Below are positions 35,922 through 44,083 of a stretch of DNA of 64,000 bases, piece after piece; position 1 is the stretch's first letter; each line of letters begins with the position of its first letter. Source of the DNA: Sva-07 sp963747375. GTDB taxonomy: Bacteria > Actinomycetota > Acidimicrobiia > Acidimicrobiales > Ilumatobacteraceae. The stretch is taken from positions 42,255 through 106,254 of the forward strand of contig CAVVFL010000031.1 of the NCBI GenBank assembly GCA_963747375.1, given 5' to 3'. Both the position numbers and the translations under genes were made by a program. The notes under the pieces are model-generated. The model did no database searches. It was given only the letters and a program-made list of their open reading frames with translations, and was not told the origin of the DNA.

Positions 35922-37538
35922 ATGCGCCCACATCCGATCGCCAGCTGGGACGACATCGCCATCGACACCCCCAGCGGTGCGCTGGTCTCCACCGTCGACG
36001 TCGTCATCCTGCGATGGGAGGACGACGATGGCACCGACGACCACTCGGTCCTCTATGGGCGGTGCCTGCACCGCGGCGTGAAGCTCGCCGATGGTCGCGT
36101 GAACGGACAGGACCTCATCTGTGGTGTCCACGGGTGGGACTACCGCAGGGACACCGGCATCTCGGCGTACAACAACGACGAAGCACTCCATCGCTTCCAC
36201 TCGTGGGTCGACGAGGGCCAGCTGTTCGTCGACCTCGACGAGTTCGAGACGTGGGAGCGGGCCAATCCGCAGCCGTACGACCGCAGCGCCTACCAGGGCG
36301 AGTTCGCCGACCCGCACGGGGCCCCGGAGGAACCGAACGTCCGGGCGATCCAGGTGATCGCCGCCGGAGGTGGTGGGTCCCACGGCGCGATGGGTGCGAT
36401 GGGCGTCCCGCGGGACCAACTCCCCACGTGGGACCACATCCAGTTCGTCACCGCCCAGCTGGCGACGAAACCGCTGCTCGACGACGTCGCGGTGTCCACC
36501 GACGTCGTGATCGGGCCGAACGCCGCCAAGCCGCTGCGGCTCGACATCCCGCTCTTCGTGACCGACATGAGCTTCGGTGCGCTGTCGGAGGAAGCCAAGG
36601 TCGCGCTGGCAACCGGGGCGGAACTGGCCGGAACCGGCATCTGCTCCGGCGAGGGCGGCATGCTCCCCGACGAACACGCTGCGAACAGCCGGTACTTCTA
36701 CGAGTTGGCATCGGCGAAGTTCGGCTGGTCGATCGATCAGGTGCGCGGCGTCCAGGCGTTCCACTTCAAGTTCGGCCAGGGCGCCAAGACCGGCACCGGC
36801 GGGCACCTGCCGGGAGCCAAGGTGGTCGGCAAGATCGCCGAGGTCCGTCGGCTCGAGGAGGGACAGGATGCGATCTCCCCGGCGACGTTCCGCGACCTGA
36901 CGACCGTCGGCGACTTCGCACGGGTCGCCGCCGAGGTCCGGTCGGCGAGCGGGGGGATCCCGATCGGTGCCAAGCTGTCGGCCCAGCACATCGAACGCGA
37001 CATCGACACGGCACTCGAGATCGGCGTCGACTACGTGATCCTCGACGGGCGCGGCGGAGGAACGGGAGCCGCGCCGCTGCTGTTCCGCGACAACATCTCG
37101 GTGCCGACGATCCCCGCGCTGGCGCGCGCCCGGCGCCATCTCGACACCAGTGGGCGCCCGGACGTCACGCTCGTGATCACCGGAGGTCTGCGGACCCCGG
37201 CGGACTTCGCCAAGGCGCTCGCACTCGGTGCCGATGCAGTGGCCGTCGGCAACTCGGCGCTGCAGGCGATCGGTTGCCTCGGCATGCGGGCCTGCAACAC
37301 CGACAACTGTCCGGTCGGGATCGCCACCCAGAAGCCCGGTCTGCGGTCACGGCTCATCGTCGAGGAGTCGGCGCGGCGGCTCGCACAGTTCCTGACGACG
37401 AGCGTGCACCTGATGACGGTCCTCGCCCGGGCGTGCGGGCACGACGCGCTCGATCAATTCGAGGTCGACGATCTGACGACGTTCGATCGTGAGATGGCCC
37501 ACCTCGCCGGCATCCCCTACGGCGGCATCCACCTCTGA
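35922..37538 (+). CDS. Rieske domain fused to FMN-binding glutamate synthase-like domain
   Basis: ATG 35922 follows GGAG. Residues 1-110 contain a Rieske [2Fe-2S] site: CLHRGVKL and, about 17 residues later, CGVHGWDYR. Residues 130-539 form the glutamate synthase TIM barrel: MSFGALSEEAKVALATGAE, GEGGMLPDEH, FGQGAKTGTGGHLPG, DGRGGGTGAAP and the [3Fe-4S] motif CLGMRACNTDNC. There is no glutaminase domain, so it would need free ammonia or another electron path; it resembles archaeal-type GltS proteins. The Rieske domain probably supplies electrons. The 3' side holds repeat A2. Confidence 0.88.
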   Translation: MRPHPIASWDDIAIDTPSGALVSTVDVVILRWEDDDGTDDHSVLYGRCLHRGVKLADGRVNGQDLICGVHGWDYRRDTGISAYNNDEALHRFHSWVDEGQLFVDLDEFETWERANPQPYDRSAYQGEFADPHGAPEEPNVRAIQVIAAGGGGSHGAMGAMGVPRDQLPTWDHIQFVTAQLATKPLLDDVAVSTDVVIGPNAAKPLRLDIPLFVTDMSFGALSEEAKVALATGAELAGTGICSGEGGMLPDEHAANSRYFYELASAKFGWSIDQVRGVQAFHFKFGQGAKTGTGGHLPGAKVVGKIAEVRRLEEGQDAISPATFRDLTTVGDFARVAAEVRSASGGIPIGAKLSAQHIERDIDTALEIGVDYVILDGRGGGTGAAPLLFRDNISVPTIPALARARRHLDTSGRPDVTLVITGGLRTPADFAKALALGADAVAVGNSALQAIGCLGMRACNTDNCPVGIATQKPGLRSRLIVEESARRLAQFLTTSVHLMTVLARACGHDALDQFEVDDLTTFDREMAHLAGIPYGGIHL

Positions 37539-37580
37539 ATCCCACCCAACCCCCACCACTGAACCCACCCGCCCCAACAC

Positions 37581-37641
37581 AACCCCGAAATTCGGAGCGA
37601 ACATTGCGCCTGGCGGCAGATCTGCTCCGAATTTCGGGGTT
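37581..37641. repeat. Interspersed palindromic repeat, family A, copy A2
   Basis: Arms of 18 bp are perfect reverse complements: AACCCCGAAATTCGGAGC and GCTCCGAATTTCGGGGTT. The centre contains the family's TGCGCC/GGC core in a less regular form. It lies between the convergent stops of the Rieske-GltS gene (37538) and the SDR gene (37674), a good position for a bidirectional terminator. Confidence 0.9.
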
Positions 37642-37673
37642 GGTGAGGCGGTTCGGGTGGGTGTTGGGGTCGA

Positions 37674-38498
37674 TCAGTCGACGCCGACAGCCATGACCTG
37701 CTCGAACGACTTGGTGTAGCCGAACTTGCGCAGCAGGAACGGCGTGACCGCCGGGAACATGTTGGCGATCACGATCAATGGCCGCACCGGGGGCGTGTTG
37801 ACGGTCACCTCGGATCGATTCCTCTTGATGCAGTCCACGGTGACGGCCGCCACTTTCTCGGGCTTCGAGCTGCCGGCGATCTTCGGGGCACGGACACCTT
37901 GGCGCTCCCACCGGTCGTACATCCCGGCGTCGGTGACGAAACCGGGGCACACGACCGAGAATCCGACGGGCGATTTCTCGTACTCGGCCCGCAACGCGTT
38001 CGTGAAGCCGACAAGCCCGTGCTTGCTCGCGCAGTACGACGTGCCGTAGGCCACGCCGACCTTGCCGGCGCCCGACGCGATGTTGACGATGTGGCCGCGT
38101 TTGCGAGCGATCATGCCGGGCACGACGGCGTGGGTGAGCAGGATCGGCGCTTCGAGGTTGATCGCCAACGTGTCGGTGAAATCTGCTTCGGTCGACTCCT
38201 CGAACCGACGGACCCGTTCGATTCCCGCGTTGTTCACGAGGATGTCGACGGGGCCGAGTTCGGACTCGGTGCGCTCCAGCAGCCGCTTGCGGCCCGCGCT
38301 GTCGGCCACGTCGCAGACGATGGCGATGGCCGTCACGCCGAGGGCCTCCATCTCGCCGCGCACCTGCTCGAGCTCCGTCTCCGAACGCGCGGCGAGCGAC
38401 AGATTCACGCCCTCCTCGGCGAGCGCTCGGGCGATGTAGACACCGATCCCACGTGACGCGCCCGTGACGACAGCGGTCATTCCGCGTAGATCCTTCAC
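37674..38498 (-). CDS. Short-chain dehydrogenase/reductase
   Basis: ATG 38498 starts MKDLRGMTAVVTGASRGIGV, giving the TGxxxGxG loop. NNAG, an active Ser in NIASGAG and a Y-x3-K site, YCASK, are present. The 274-residue protein has an extended C-terminus (KRNRSEVTVNTPPVR) as in SDRs of lipid metabolism. The enoyl-CoA hydratase gene lies 60 bp upstream on the same strand, suggesting a fatty-acid or steroid-side-chain oxidation operon. Substrate unknown. Confidence 0.88.
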   Translation of the reverse strand: MKDLRGMTAVVTGASRGIGVYIARALAEEGVNLSLAARSETELEQVRGEMEALGVTAIAIVCDVADSAGRKRLLERTESELGPVDILVNNAGIERVRRFEESTEADFTDTLAINLEAPILLTHAVVPGMIARKRGHIVNIASGAGKVGVAYGTSYCASKHGLVGFTNALRAEYEKSPVGFSVVCPGFVTDAGMYDRWERQGVRAPKIAGSSKPEKVAAVTVDCIKRNRSEVTVNTPPVRPLIVIANMFPAVTPFLLRKFGYTKSFEQVMAVGVD

Positions 38499-38558
38499 TG
38501 TTCCCCCGTTCCGCGGCCTGGCCGCACCAGGGGGCGACGTTAGTTCACGTCGCGCCGG

Positions 38559-39341
38559 TCACTTGCCGGTGAAGTTCGCGGGGCGCTTCTCGAGGAACGA
38601 CTGGACGCCCTCTCGGTGGTCGTCGGTGCGAAAGAGATCGGCAAGTGTGGAGCTGACCCAGCGGCCGAGCTCGTCCCAGTCCGGGTCGAGTGCCGTGCGC
38701 AACCCGCGCTTGAGGGCCTGCACGGCGAGCGGGGGATTGGCGGCGATGGACGATGCCAGGTCGATCGCGGTCGGCAGCAGGTCGTCGTGTGCAACGACGC
38801 GCGACACGAGTCGAAGGGTGTGGGCCTCGTCGGCGTCGATGATCCGGCCGGTGTAGAGCAGCTCGGCAGCGGCTTCCCGGCCGACGAGTTCGACGAGCCG
38901 GGCGAGACCGGCGACGTCGCAGCAGAGTCCGCGTTTCACGAACAGCTCGCCGAATCGTGCCCGGTCGGACGCGATCCGGATGTCGGCCATCAGTGCGAGT
39001 TCCATGCCCCAGCCGACGGCCGCACCGTTGACGGCCGCGATGATCGGTACGTCGGTGCGCAACAGGACGCCTGCGGCCGGTGTGAGACGCGGCGTGCGGT
39101 CGCGGCTCGTCAACTCCTCGCTCGCGGCGACCATCACCTGCTTCACGTCGTCGCCCGAGCAGAACGCCGGATCCCGACCGGTGATCACGAGGCAGCGGGC
39201 GGTCGTGGCGCCGACGGCGGTGGCCAACTCGTCGTAGGTGGTGAAGGTCAGGGCATTGCGCGCCTCGGGCCGATTGATGGTGATGACGCCGACATGGTCG
39301 TGCTCGTCGTACTCGATCTCGGTGTACACAGCGCCCAGCAT
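38559..39341 (-). CDS. Enoyl-CoA hydratase/isomerase family protein
   Basis: The 260-residue protein begins MLGAVYTEIEYDEHDHVGVI. The crotonase oxyanion loops are RDPAFCSGDDVKQV and AVNGAAVGWGMELALMADIRIAS. The usual catalytic Glu pair region is replaced by CCDVAGLARL, so the reaction may be isomerisation or another crotonase chemistry. It precedes the SDR in the same operon and is divergent from the HtrA gene about 80 bp away. Confidence 0.88.
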   Translation of the reverse strand: MLGAVYTEIEYDEHDHVGVITINRPEARNALTFTTYDELATAVGATTARCLVITGRDPAFCSGDDVKQVMVAASEELTSRDRTPRLTPAAGVLLRTDVPIIAAVNGAAVGWGMELALMADIRIASDRARFGELFVKRGLCCDVAGLARLVELVGREAAAELLYTGRIIDADEAHTLRLVSRVVAHDDLLPTAIDLASSIAANPPLAVQALKRGLRTALDPDWDELGRWVSSTLADLFRTDDHREGVQSFLEKRPANFTGK

Positions 39342-39419
39342 TCCACGCCTGGCGATTCTTGCCCGTCGATCACCCCGTTCTCACCTGATTCTGACCTGGC
39401 GGGAGCACGATGCTCGCCG

Positions 39420-40614
39420 ATGGACATGCCGCTCACCCCTCCCACCGCTCCGCCCACTGTTCCCCCAACCGCTGTGAACCGCGTCGTCGAACCTCCCTAC
39501 GGCGACCCCCTGGTGAACAGCTGGAACCCGCCGTCCCCGCCGGTCGCGAACGGACCCTCGCGACCGCGGGGACGCAGCGCGCTTCGGTGCCGGCCTCGTC
39601 GTCGGCGCCGCGGTGACCGCCGCTGCTCTCGGCGGCTACGTCGTCGGCCAGGACAACACCGACAGCCCGGCGGCAGTGTCGGCCCCGGGTGTCGCGGCCC
39701 AGACCGTGTCGGTCGACGGGGGATCGATCGCCAGCCTCGTGCACGCCGCACGACCGTCGATCGTCTCGGTCCGCCAGACCGTCACCCAGTCGAGCCCGAC
39801 CGGCGGCCAGCGCCAGGGCACCGCGGCCGGTACCGGCTTCGTGCTGAGCGCCGACGGCTACATCGTCACCAACAACCACGTCGTGGCCGAGGGTGAGGAC
39901 ACGACCATCACGTTCTCGGACGGTTCCGAGGAGTCGGCCACGATCGTTGCGGCCGACCCGACCCGTGACCTCGCCGTCCTCAAGGTCGAGCGCACCGACC
40001 TGCAGCCGCTCGCCGTCGGGAACTCCGACGACCTCCAGCTCGGCGACCAGCTCATCGCAGTCGGGTACGCCCTCGACCTGAACGGTGAACCGTCGGTCAC
40101 CGCCGGCATCCTGTCGGCCAAGGACCGCACGATCACCGAGGAGAACGGCGAGCAGCTCGTCAACCTCCTCCAGACCGACACCGCCATCAACCCCGGCAAT
40201 TCCGGCGGCCCGCTGCTCAACGGGCGCGGCGAGGTCGTCGGTATCAACACGGCGATCGCCGGGCAGGCCCAGAACATCGGCTTCGCCATCGCCATCACTC
40301 CGGTGATGGACGTCATCGACTCGCTGCAGTCGGGCACCGTGCCGGACCGCGCGCTGATGGGAGTGACCACGCAGCCGGTCGCCGATGGCCAGGGTGCCGA
40401 GATCGTCGAGATCGCCCCGAGCTCGGGTGCCGCCGCCAGCGATCTGAAGGTCGGTGACGTCGTGGTCGCCCTCGACGGCGACGCGATCGACAACCCGGCC
40501 GACCTCGGTGTCGCGATCGCCAAGCATCAGCCCGGCGACGAGGTCAGCGTGACCGTCGACCGCAACGGCACGACCTCCGACATCACCGTCACCCTCGGCA
40601 AGAAGCCCACCTGA
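39420..40614 (+). CDS. HtrA-type membrane-anchored serine protease with PDZ domain, one frame break
   Basis: ATG 39420 opens a Pro-rich cytoplasmic segment of about 50 residues. After an extra base near 39565 the next frame gives a membrane helix (RFGAGLVVGAAVTAAALGG), then the trypsin-like domain with His in IVTNNHVV, Asp in DPTRDLAVL and Ser in NPGNSGGPLL. A C-terminal PDZ domain (VEIAPSSGAAASDLKVGDV) completes the DegP/PepD layout. The protease domain faces the outside and probably handles misfolded envelope proteins. Repeat A3 follows the stop. Confidence 0.88.
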
Positions 40615-40646
40615 CCCGACTCCACCCCTCAGCACCCCCTCCCCAG

Positions 40647-40703
40647 ACCCGAAATTCGGAGCCGACCTTGCGCTCAGCGCAAGGTTCGCTCCGAATTTCG
40701 GGT
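40647..40703. repeat. Interspersed palindromic repeat, family A, copy A3
   Basis: Outer arms ACCCGAAATTCGGAGC and GCTCCGAATTTCGGGT are perfect 16-bp complements. The inner arms ACCTTGCGCT and AGCGCAAGGT are also perfect around a single C, with a two-base mismatch between the two stems. It lies between the convergent ends of the HtrA gene (40614) and the FAD oxidoreductase gene (40725). Confidence 0.92.
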
Positions 40704-40724
40704 GTTTGGGGCCCTGGGGTGGGG

Positions 40725-42233
40725 TCAGGCGGGGAGGCGGGCGATGAACTCGGCGCGGGTTGCAGGGCCGAGTGAGGGTTCGGGCGGGCGCTCGTGCTTG
40801 GTCTGGAGTACCGCGAACACGCGGGCGCCGAAGTCGGCATCGGTGAGCAGGGCGTCAGGTGGGGACAGCAGATTGAGGTTGCGGACGAAGGCTCGCAGCA
40901 CCACCTGATCGGTGCGCAGCGCTGGAGCGAGTCCGTCACGCAGGACCGATCGCGTGAACGCTCGGGGGTCGGACGCGTCCCCGTACGGGTCCTCGTCGGC
41001 GAGGATCGCCGCGCTCACCCGACGGGCTTCGCGATCCTGCTCGACCGAGCTGCGGTACCACGGATGGATCTCGGCGCGCAGCGCGTCGTCGTACGCAACT
41101 GCGACGGCCCTGAGGTCGTCGGTGTGCTCGGCGATCGCCGACGTCAGGAGCTGAGCGCTCCAGTAGGCGGTGCTGCAACCCCGTCCGTAGAGCGGGTTCG
41201 TGCACACGACGGCGTCGCCGACCGGGATGAGACCGGTCACGACCGGCACCCCGTCGACGACATAGTCGCTCCACTTGTTGAGCAGGCCGGCCATCAGGTG
41301 GACACCCGACGTGATCGGCTCGGCTCGTCCGTCGAGCCACGGCGCCGTCGCCGGGAGCGTGCGCGCGGCTTCGTCGAACGCTGCGGGTTCGCTGAGTCGG
41401 CGCCGCAGCTGGTCGTCGTCGGAGGGGATCGCAAGCGTCACCGAGAAGGTGCGGTTGTCGCCGACGAAGGTGCCGTACTTGACGTAGCCGAGGTCGCCAC
41501 CGATCGGTCCCGTTCTCGGTGGCAGGTCGGCCTCCGGCAGCAGCCGGTAGAAGCGGCTCGCGTACACGATCCCCGTGTCTTCGACCGTCTCGGCCACCGG
41601 TCGGGCGCCGATCGCTGCGAGCCACTCGGCGACCGCGCTCCGCCGACCGTTCGCAGCCACGACCAGATCCGCCTCGATCTCGGTCCCGTCATCCAACCGC
41701 ACCCCCGAGACCACCGGCACCACCCCGAATTTCTCCTCGCTGCGCGCGCTGGGCGCGCACTGCGAGGAGAATTTCGGAGGTGGGTGGGTGGCTGGGTGGG
41801 TGAGGAGGCCGTTGGCGGCGGTGCCGGTGAGCATCGAGACGTTGCCTTCGGCGAGGGCGGCGCGGCGCAGGACCAACTCGAAGGTGGTGCGACGGCAGGC
41901 GATCATCACGAGGTCGTCATCGCCCGGCTCCGGCGTGAACTCCATCTCGGGCGCACGACCGTCACCGAAGCGCATCTCGGTGGCTCCCTCGGCGAGCAGC
42001 GCATCCAGGATGTCGGGCTGGTGGTCGCGCAGCAGGTTGCGCAGGCGGGCGAGGAACGCGTGGCTGTGACGCACCTGGGGTGCTCCTCGGCGGTCCCACT
42101 CGAACGCCTCGTCGGCGGTCGTCGGCATCGGCGTGTCGTCGCGTTCGATCACGGTGACCTCGTGGCCCGCTCGGCCGAGCTGGAGCGCGCACGCAAGACC
42201 GGCGACGCCGCCGCCGATCACGACGACCCTCAT
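40725..42233 (-). CDS. FAD-dependent monooxygenase-like protein with an in-frame repeat A insertion
   Basis: ATG 42233 overlaps the stop of the BVMO gene by one base. The dinucleotide fold MRVVVIGGGVAGLACALQLG, DLVVAANGRRSAV and the second FAD motif IPVGDAVVCTNPLYGRGCS mark a PHBH/halogenase-like flavoprotein of 502 residues. Residues about 150-171 (HPPPKFSSQCAPSARSEEKF) do not look like family sequence; they are encoded by repeat A4, which keeps the frame. The gene belongs to an operon with a BVMO and an exporter. Substrate unknown. Confidence 0.85.
   Translation of the reverse strand: MRVVVIGGGVAGLACALQLGRAGHEVTVIERDDTPMPTTADEAFEWDRRGAPQVRHSHAFLARLRNLLRDHQPDILDALLAEGATEMRFGDGRAPEMEFTPEPGDDDLVMIACRRTTFELVLRRAALAEGNVSMLTGTAANGLLTHPATHPPPKFSSQCAPSARSEEKFGVVPVVSGVRLDDGTEIEADLVVAANGRRSAVAEWLAAIGARPVAETVEDTGIVYASRFYRLLPEADLPPRTGPIGGDLGYVKYGTFVGDNRTFSVTLAIPSDDDQLRRRLSEPAAFDEAARTLPATAPWLDGRAEPITSGVHLMAGLLNKWSDYVVDGVPVVTGLIPVGDAVVCTNPLYGRGCSTAYWSAQLLTSAIAEHTDDLRAVAVAYDDALRAEIHPWYRSSVEQDREARRVSAAILADEDPYGDASDPRAFTRSVLRDGLAPALRTDQVVLRAFVRNLNLLSPPDALLTDADFGARVFAVLQTKHERPPEPSLGPATRAEFIARLPA
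41721..41782. repeat. Interspersed palindromic repeat, family A, copy A4, inside a CDS
   Basis: CCGAATTTCTCCTCGC and GCGAGGAGAATTTCGG are complementary except one position, and the centre GCGCGC-GCTGG-GCGCGC forms the loop end. Flanks CACC/GGTG extend the symmetry. The whole lies inside the FAD oxidoreductase gene without breaking its frame, adding about 20 residues. Confidence 0.88.
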
Positions 42234-44020
42234 CAGCGGAAGTCCACGCCCTCGAACTCGCCGGACTTGCGCCAGGCGTCGATGTACCGGAAGTACGCCA
42301 CCGGACCCTCCGGATACCCCATCGAGTTGAGCGTGCCTCGCCGACCGGTCGGCTGGCCCTCGTTGTTGTAGTAGCCGGGCGTGCAGTCGGGGGAGTTGGT
42401 CATCCGGGCAATGGCGCCTGCCTCGAGCTTGGCGACCCAGGCGTCCTCGGCGGCCTCGCTGACCTCGACCTCCTCCGCGCCGACCTCGAGCGCATGATCG
42501 ATGACCGCTGCGATCGTCGCTCCCGCCTCGATGAAATTGTGTGGCACGTTCGAGATGAGGTTGCCCGCCTGGGTCACGCCGACCACGAACATGTTCGGGA
42601 AGCCGTGCACGTGGATTCCGTGGAGGGTTCTCATCCCGTCGGCCCAGTGCTCCGACAGCCGCTCGCCGTCGCGCCCGACGGCATCGAAGCCCGAGCGCCG
42701 GGCGTAGTCGGTGCCGACCTCGAAGCCCGACGCATAGATCACGCAGTCGAGCTCGTAGTGCTCGCCGTTGGCCCAGACCCCGGTCTCGTCGATGCGTTCC
42801 ACACCCTTGCCGTCCGTGTCGATCAGGTGCGTGCCCGGCTCGTTGTAGGCGTCGAGGTACTCGTCGTGGAAGCACGGCCGCTTGCACAACTGGCGATACC
42901 ACGGCTTGAGCGCTTCTGCGGTCGAGGCGTCGATCACCAGGGCATCCACCCGAGCACGGATCTCGGTCATCTTCTCGTCGTCGGAGTCCTCGTACGCCTT
43001 GATGAACGTCTCGCGGGTGAACTCGCCACCGCTCGACAACACCTTGTCGCGGATCCGCTTGCTGATGTCGGTCCAACCGTCCATCACCAGGTCCACGTCG
43101 GTGAAGCCGCCGGTCTGCAGCGTGGTGAAGTTCATCATCCACTCGGTCTGCCATCCCGGCTCGAGCGTCCGGAACCAGTCGGGGTCGATCGGGTGGTTGT
43201 TGCGGACGTCGATCGACGACGGGGTGCGCTGGAACACGAACAGCTCGCCACACGCCCGGGCGAGATGCGGAATGCACTGCACCGCGGTGGCGCCGGTACC
43301 GATGATGCCGACTCGCTTGTCGCCCAGTTTGTCGAGCGGCGCGCCGGCAGGGTCGCCGCCCGTGTACCCGTAGTCCCACCGGCTCGTGTGGAAGCTGTGG
43401 CCCCGGTACGTCTCGATGCCGGGGATGCCCGGAAGCTTCGGGCGGTGCAGCGGACCGGTGCCCATCGCGACGAACTTCGCCCGCATCTCGTCGCCTCGAT
43501 TGGTTCGGATGATCCAGCGCTTCGCGTCGTCGTCCCAGTCCAGTCCGGTGACCTCGGTGGACAGGCATGCGTTGTCGTACAGATCGAAGTGGCGCGCGAT
43601 CCGCCTCGAGTGTTCGAGGATCTCCGGGGCGTGGGTGTACTTCTCGCTCGGCATGTGGCCGGTCTCCTCGAGCAGTGGGAGATAGACGAACGCCGCAGTG
43701 TCACACTGCGCGCCGGGGTAGCGGTTCCAGTACCAGTTGCCGCCGAAGTCGCCGCCCTTGTCGATGATCCGCACGTCGTCGATCCCGGCCTGCTTGAGTC
43801 GAGCGCCCGTGACCAGTCCGGCGAACCCGCCGCCGATGAAGGCCACGGTCACCTCGTCGACGAGTGGCTCGCGCGGGGTCACTTCGACGTACGGATCGTC
43901 GAGGTAGTGGGCGAACTGGCCGACCGGCTCGACGTACTGTTCGCTGCCATCGGCGCGTAACCGCTTGTCGCGTTCGGCCCGGTACTTCGCCCGCAAGGCG
44001 TCGGCGTCAATCGTCGTCAT
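42233..44020 (-). CDS. Flavin-containing Baeyer-Villiger-type monooxygenase
   Basis: ATG 44020 starts MTTIDADALRAKYRAERDKR, the usual beginning of cyclohexanone/steroid-monooxygenase-like proteins. FIGGGFAGLVTGARL binds FAD, and IIGTGATAVQCIPHLA binds NADPH. The fingerprint between them, YRGHSFHTSRWDY, fits the BVMO G-x3-H-x3-W-D pattern. The protein has 595 residues, normal length. It would insert oxygen next to a ketone. The exporter gene lies 63 bp upstream and the FAD oxidoreductase follows with one base of overlap. Confidence 0.9.
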   Translation of the reverse strand: MTTIDADALRAKYRAERDKRLRADGSEQYVEPVGQFAHYLDDPYVEVTPREPLVDEVTVAFIGGGFAGLVTGARLKQAGIDDVRIIDKGGDFGGNWYWNRYPGAQCDTAAFVYLPLLEETGHMPSEKYTHAPEILEHSRRIARHFDLYDNACLSTEVTGLDWDDDAKRWIIRTNRGDEMRAKFVAMGTGPLHRPKLPGIPGIETYRGHSFHTSRWDYGYTGGDPAGAPLDKLGDKRVGIIGTGATAVQCIPHLARACGELFVFQRTPSSIDVRNNHPIDPDWFRTLEPGWQTEWMMNFTTLQTGGFTDVDLVMDGWTDISKRIRDKVLSSGGEFTRETFIKAYEDSDDEKMTEIRARVDALVIDASTAEALKPWYRQLCKRPCFHDEYLDAYNEPGTHLIDTDGKGVERIDETGVWANGEHYELDCVIYASGFEVGTDYARRSGFDAVGRDGERLSEHWADGMRTLHGIHVHGFPNMFVVGVTQAGNLISNVPHNFIEAGATIAAVIDHALEVGAEEVEVSEAAEDAWVAKLEAGAIARMTNSPDCTPGYYNNEGQPTGRRGTLNSMGYPEGPVAYFRYIDAWRKSGEFEGVDFR

Positions 44021-44083
44021 GCTTGCACCGTACAAACTCGTGCATCCGAGGTGAGACCCCTGATGCACGACCCTTGATGCCGC

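Noticed and set aside
36014..37492. Second plus-strand frame over the Rieske-GltS gene
   Set aside because: Arg-rich out-of-frame translation of a conserved gene; no motif.
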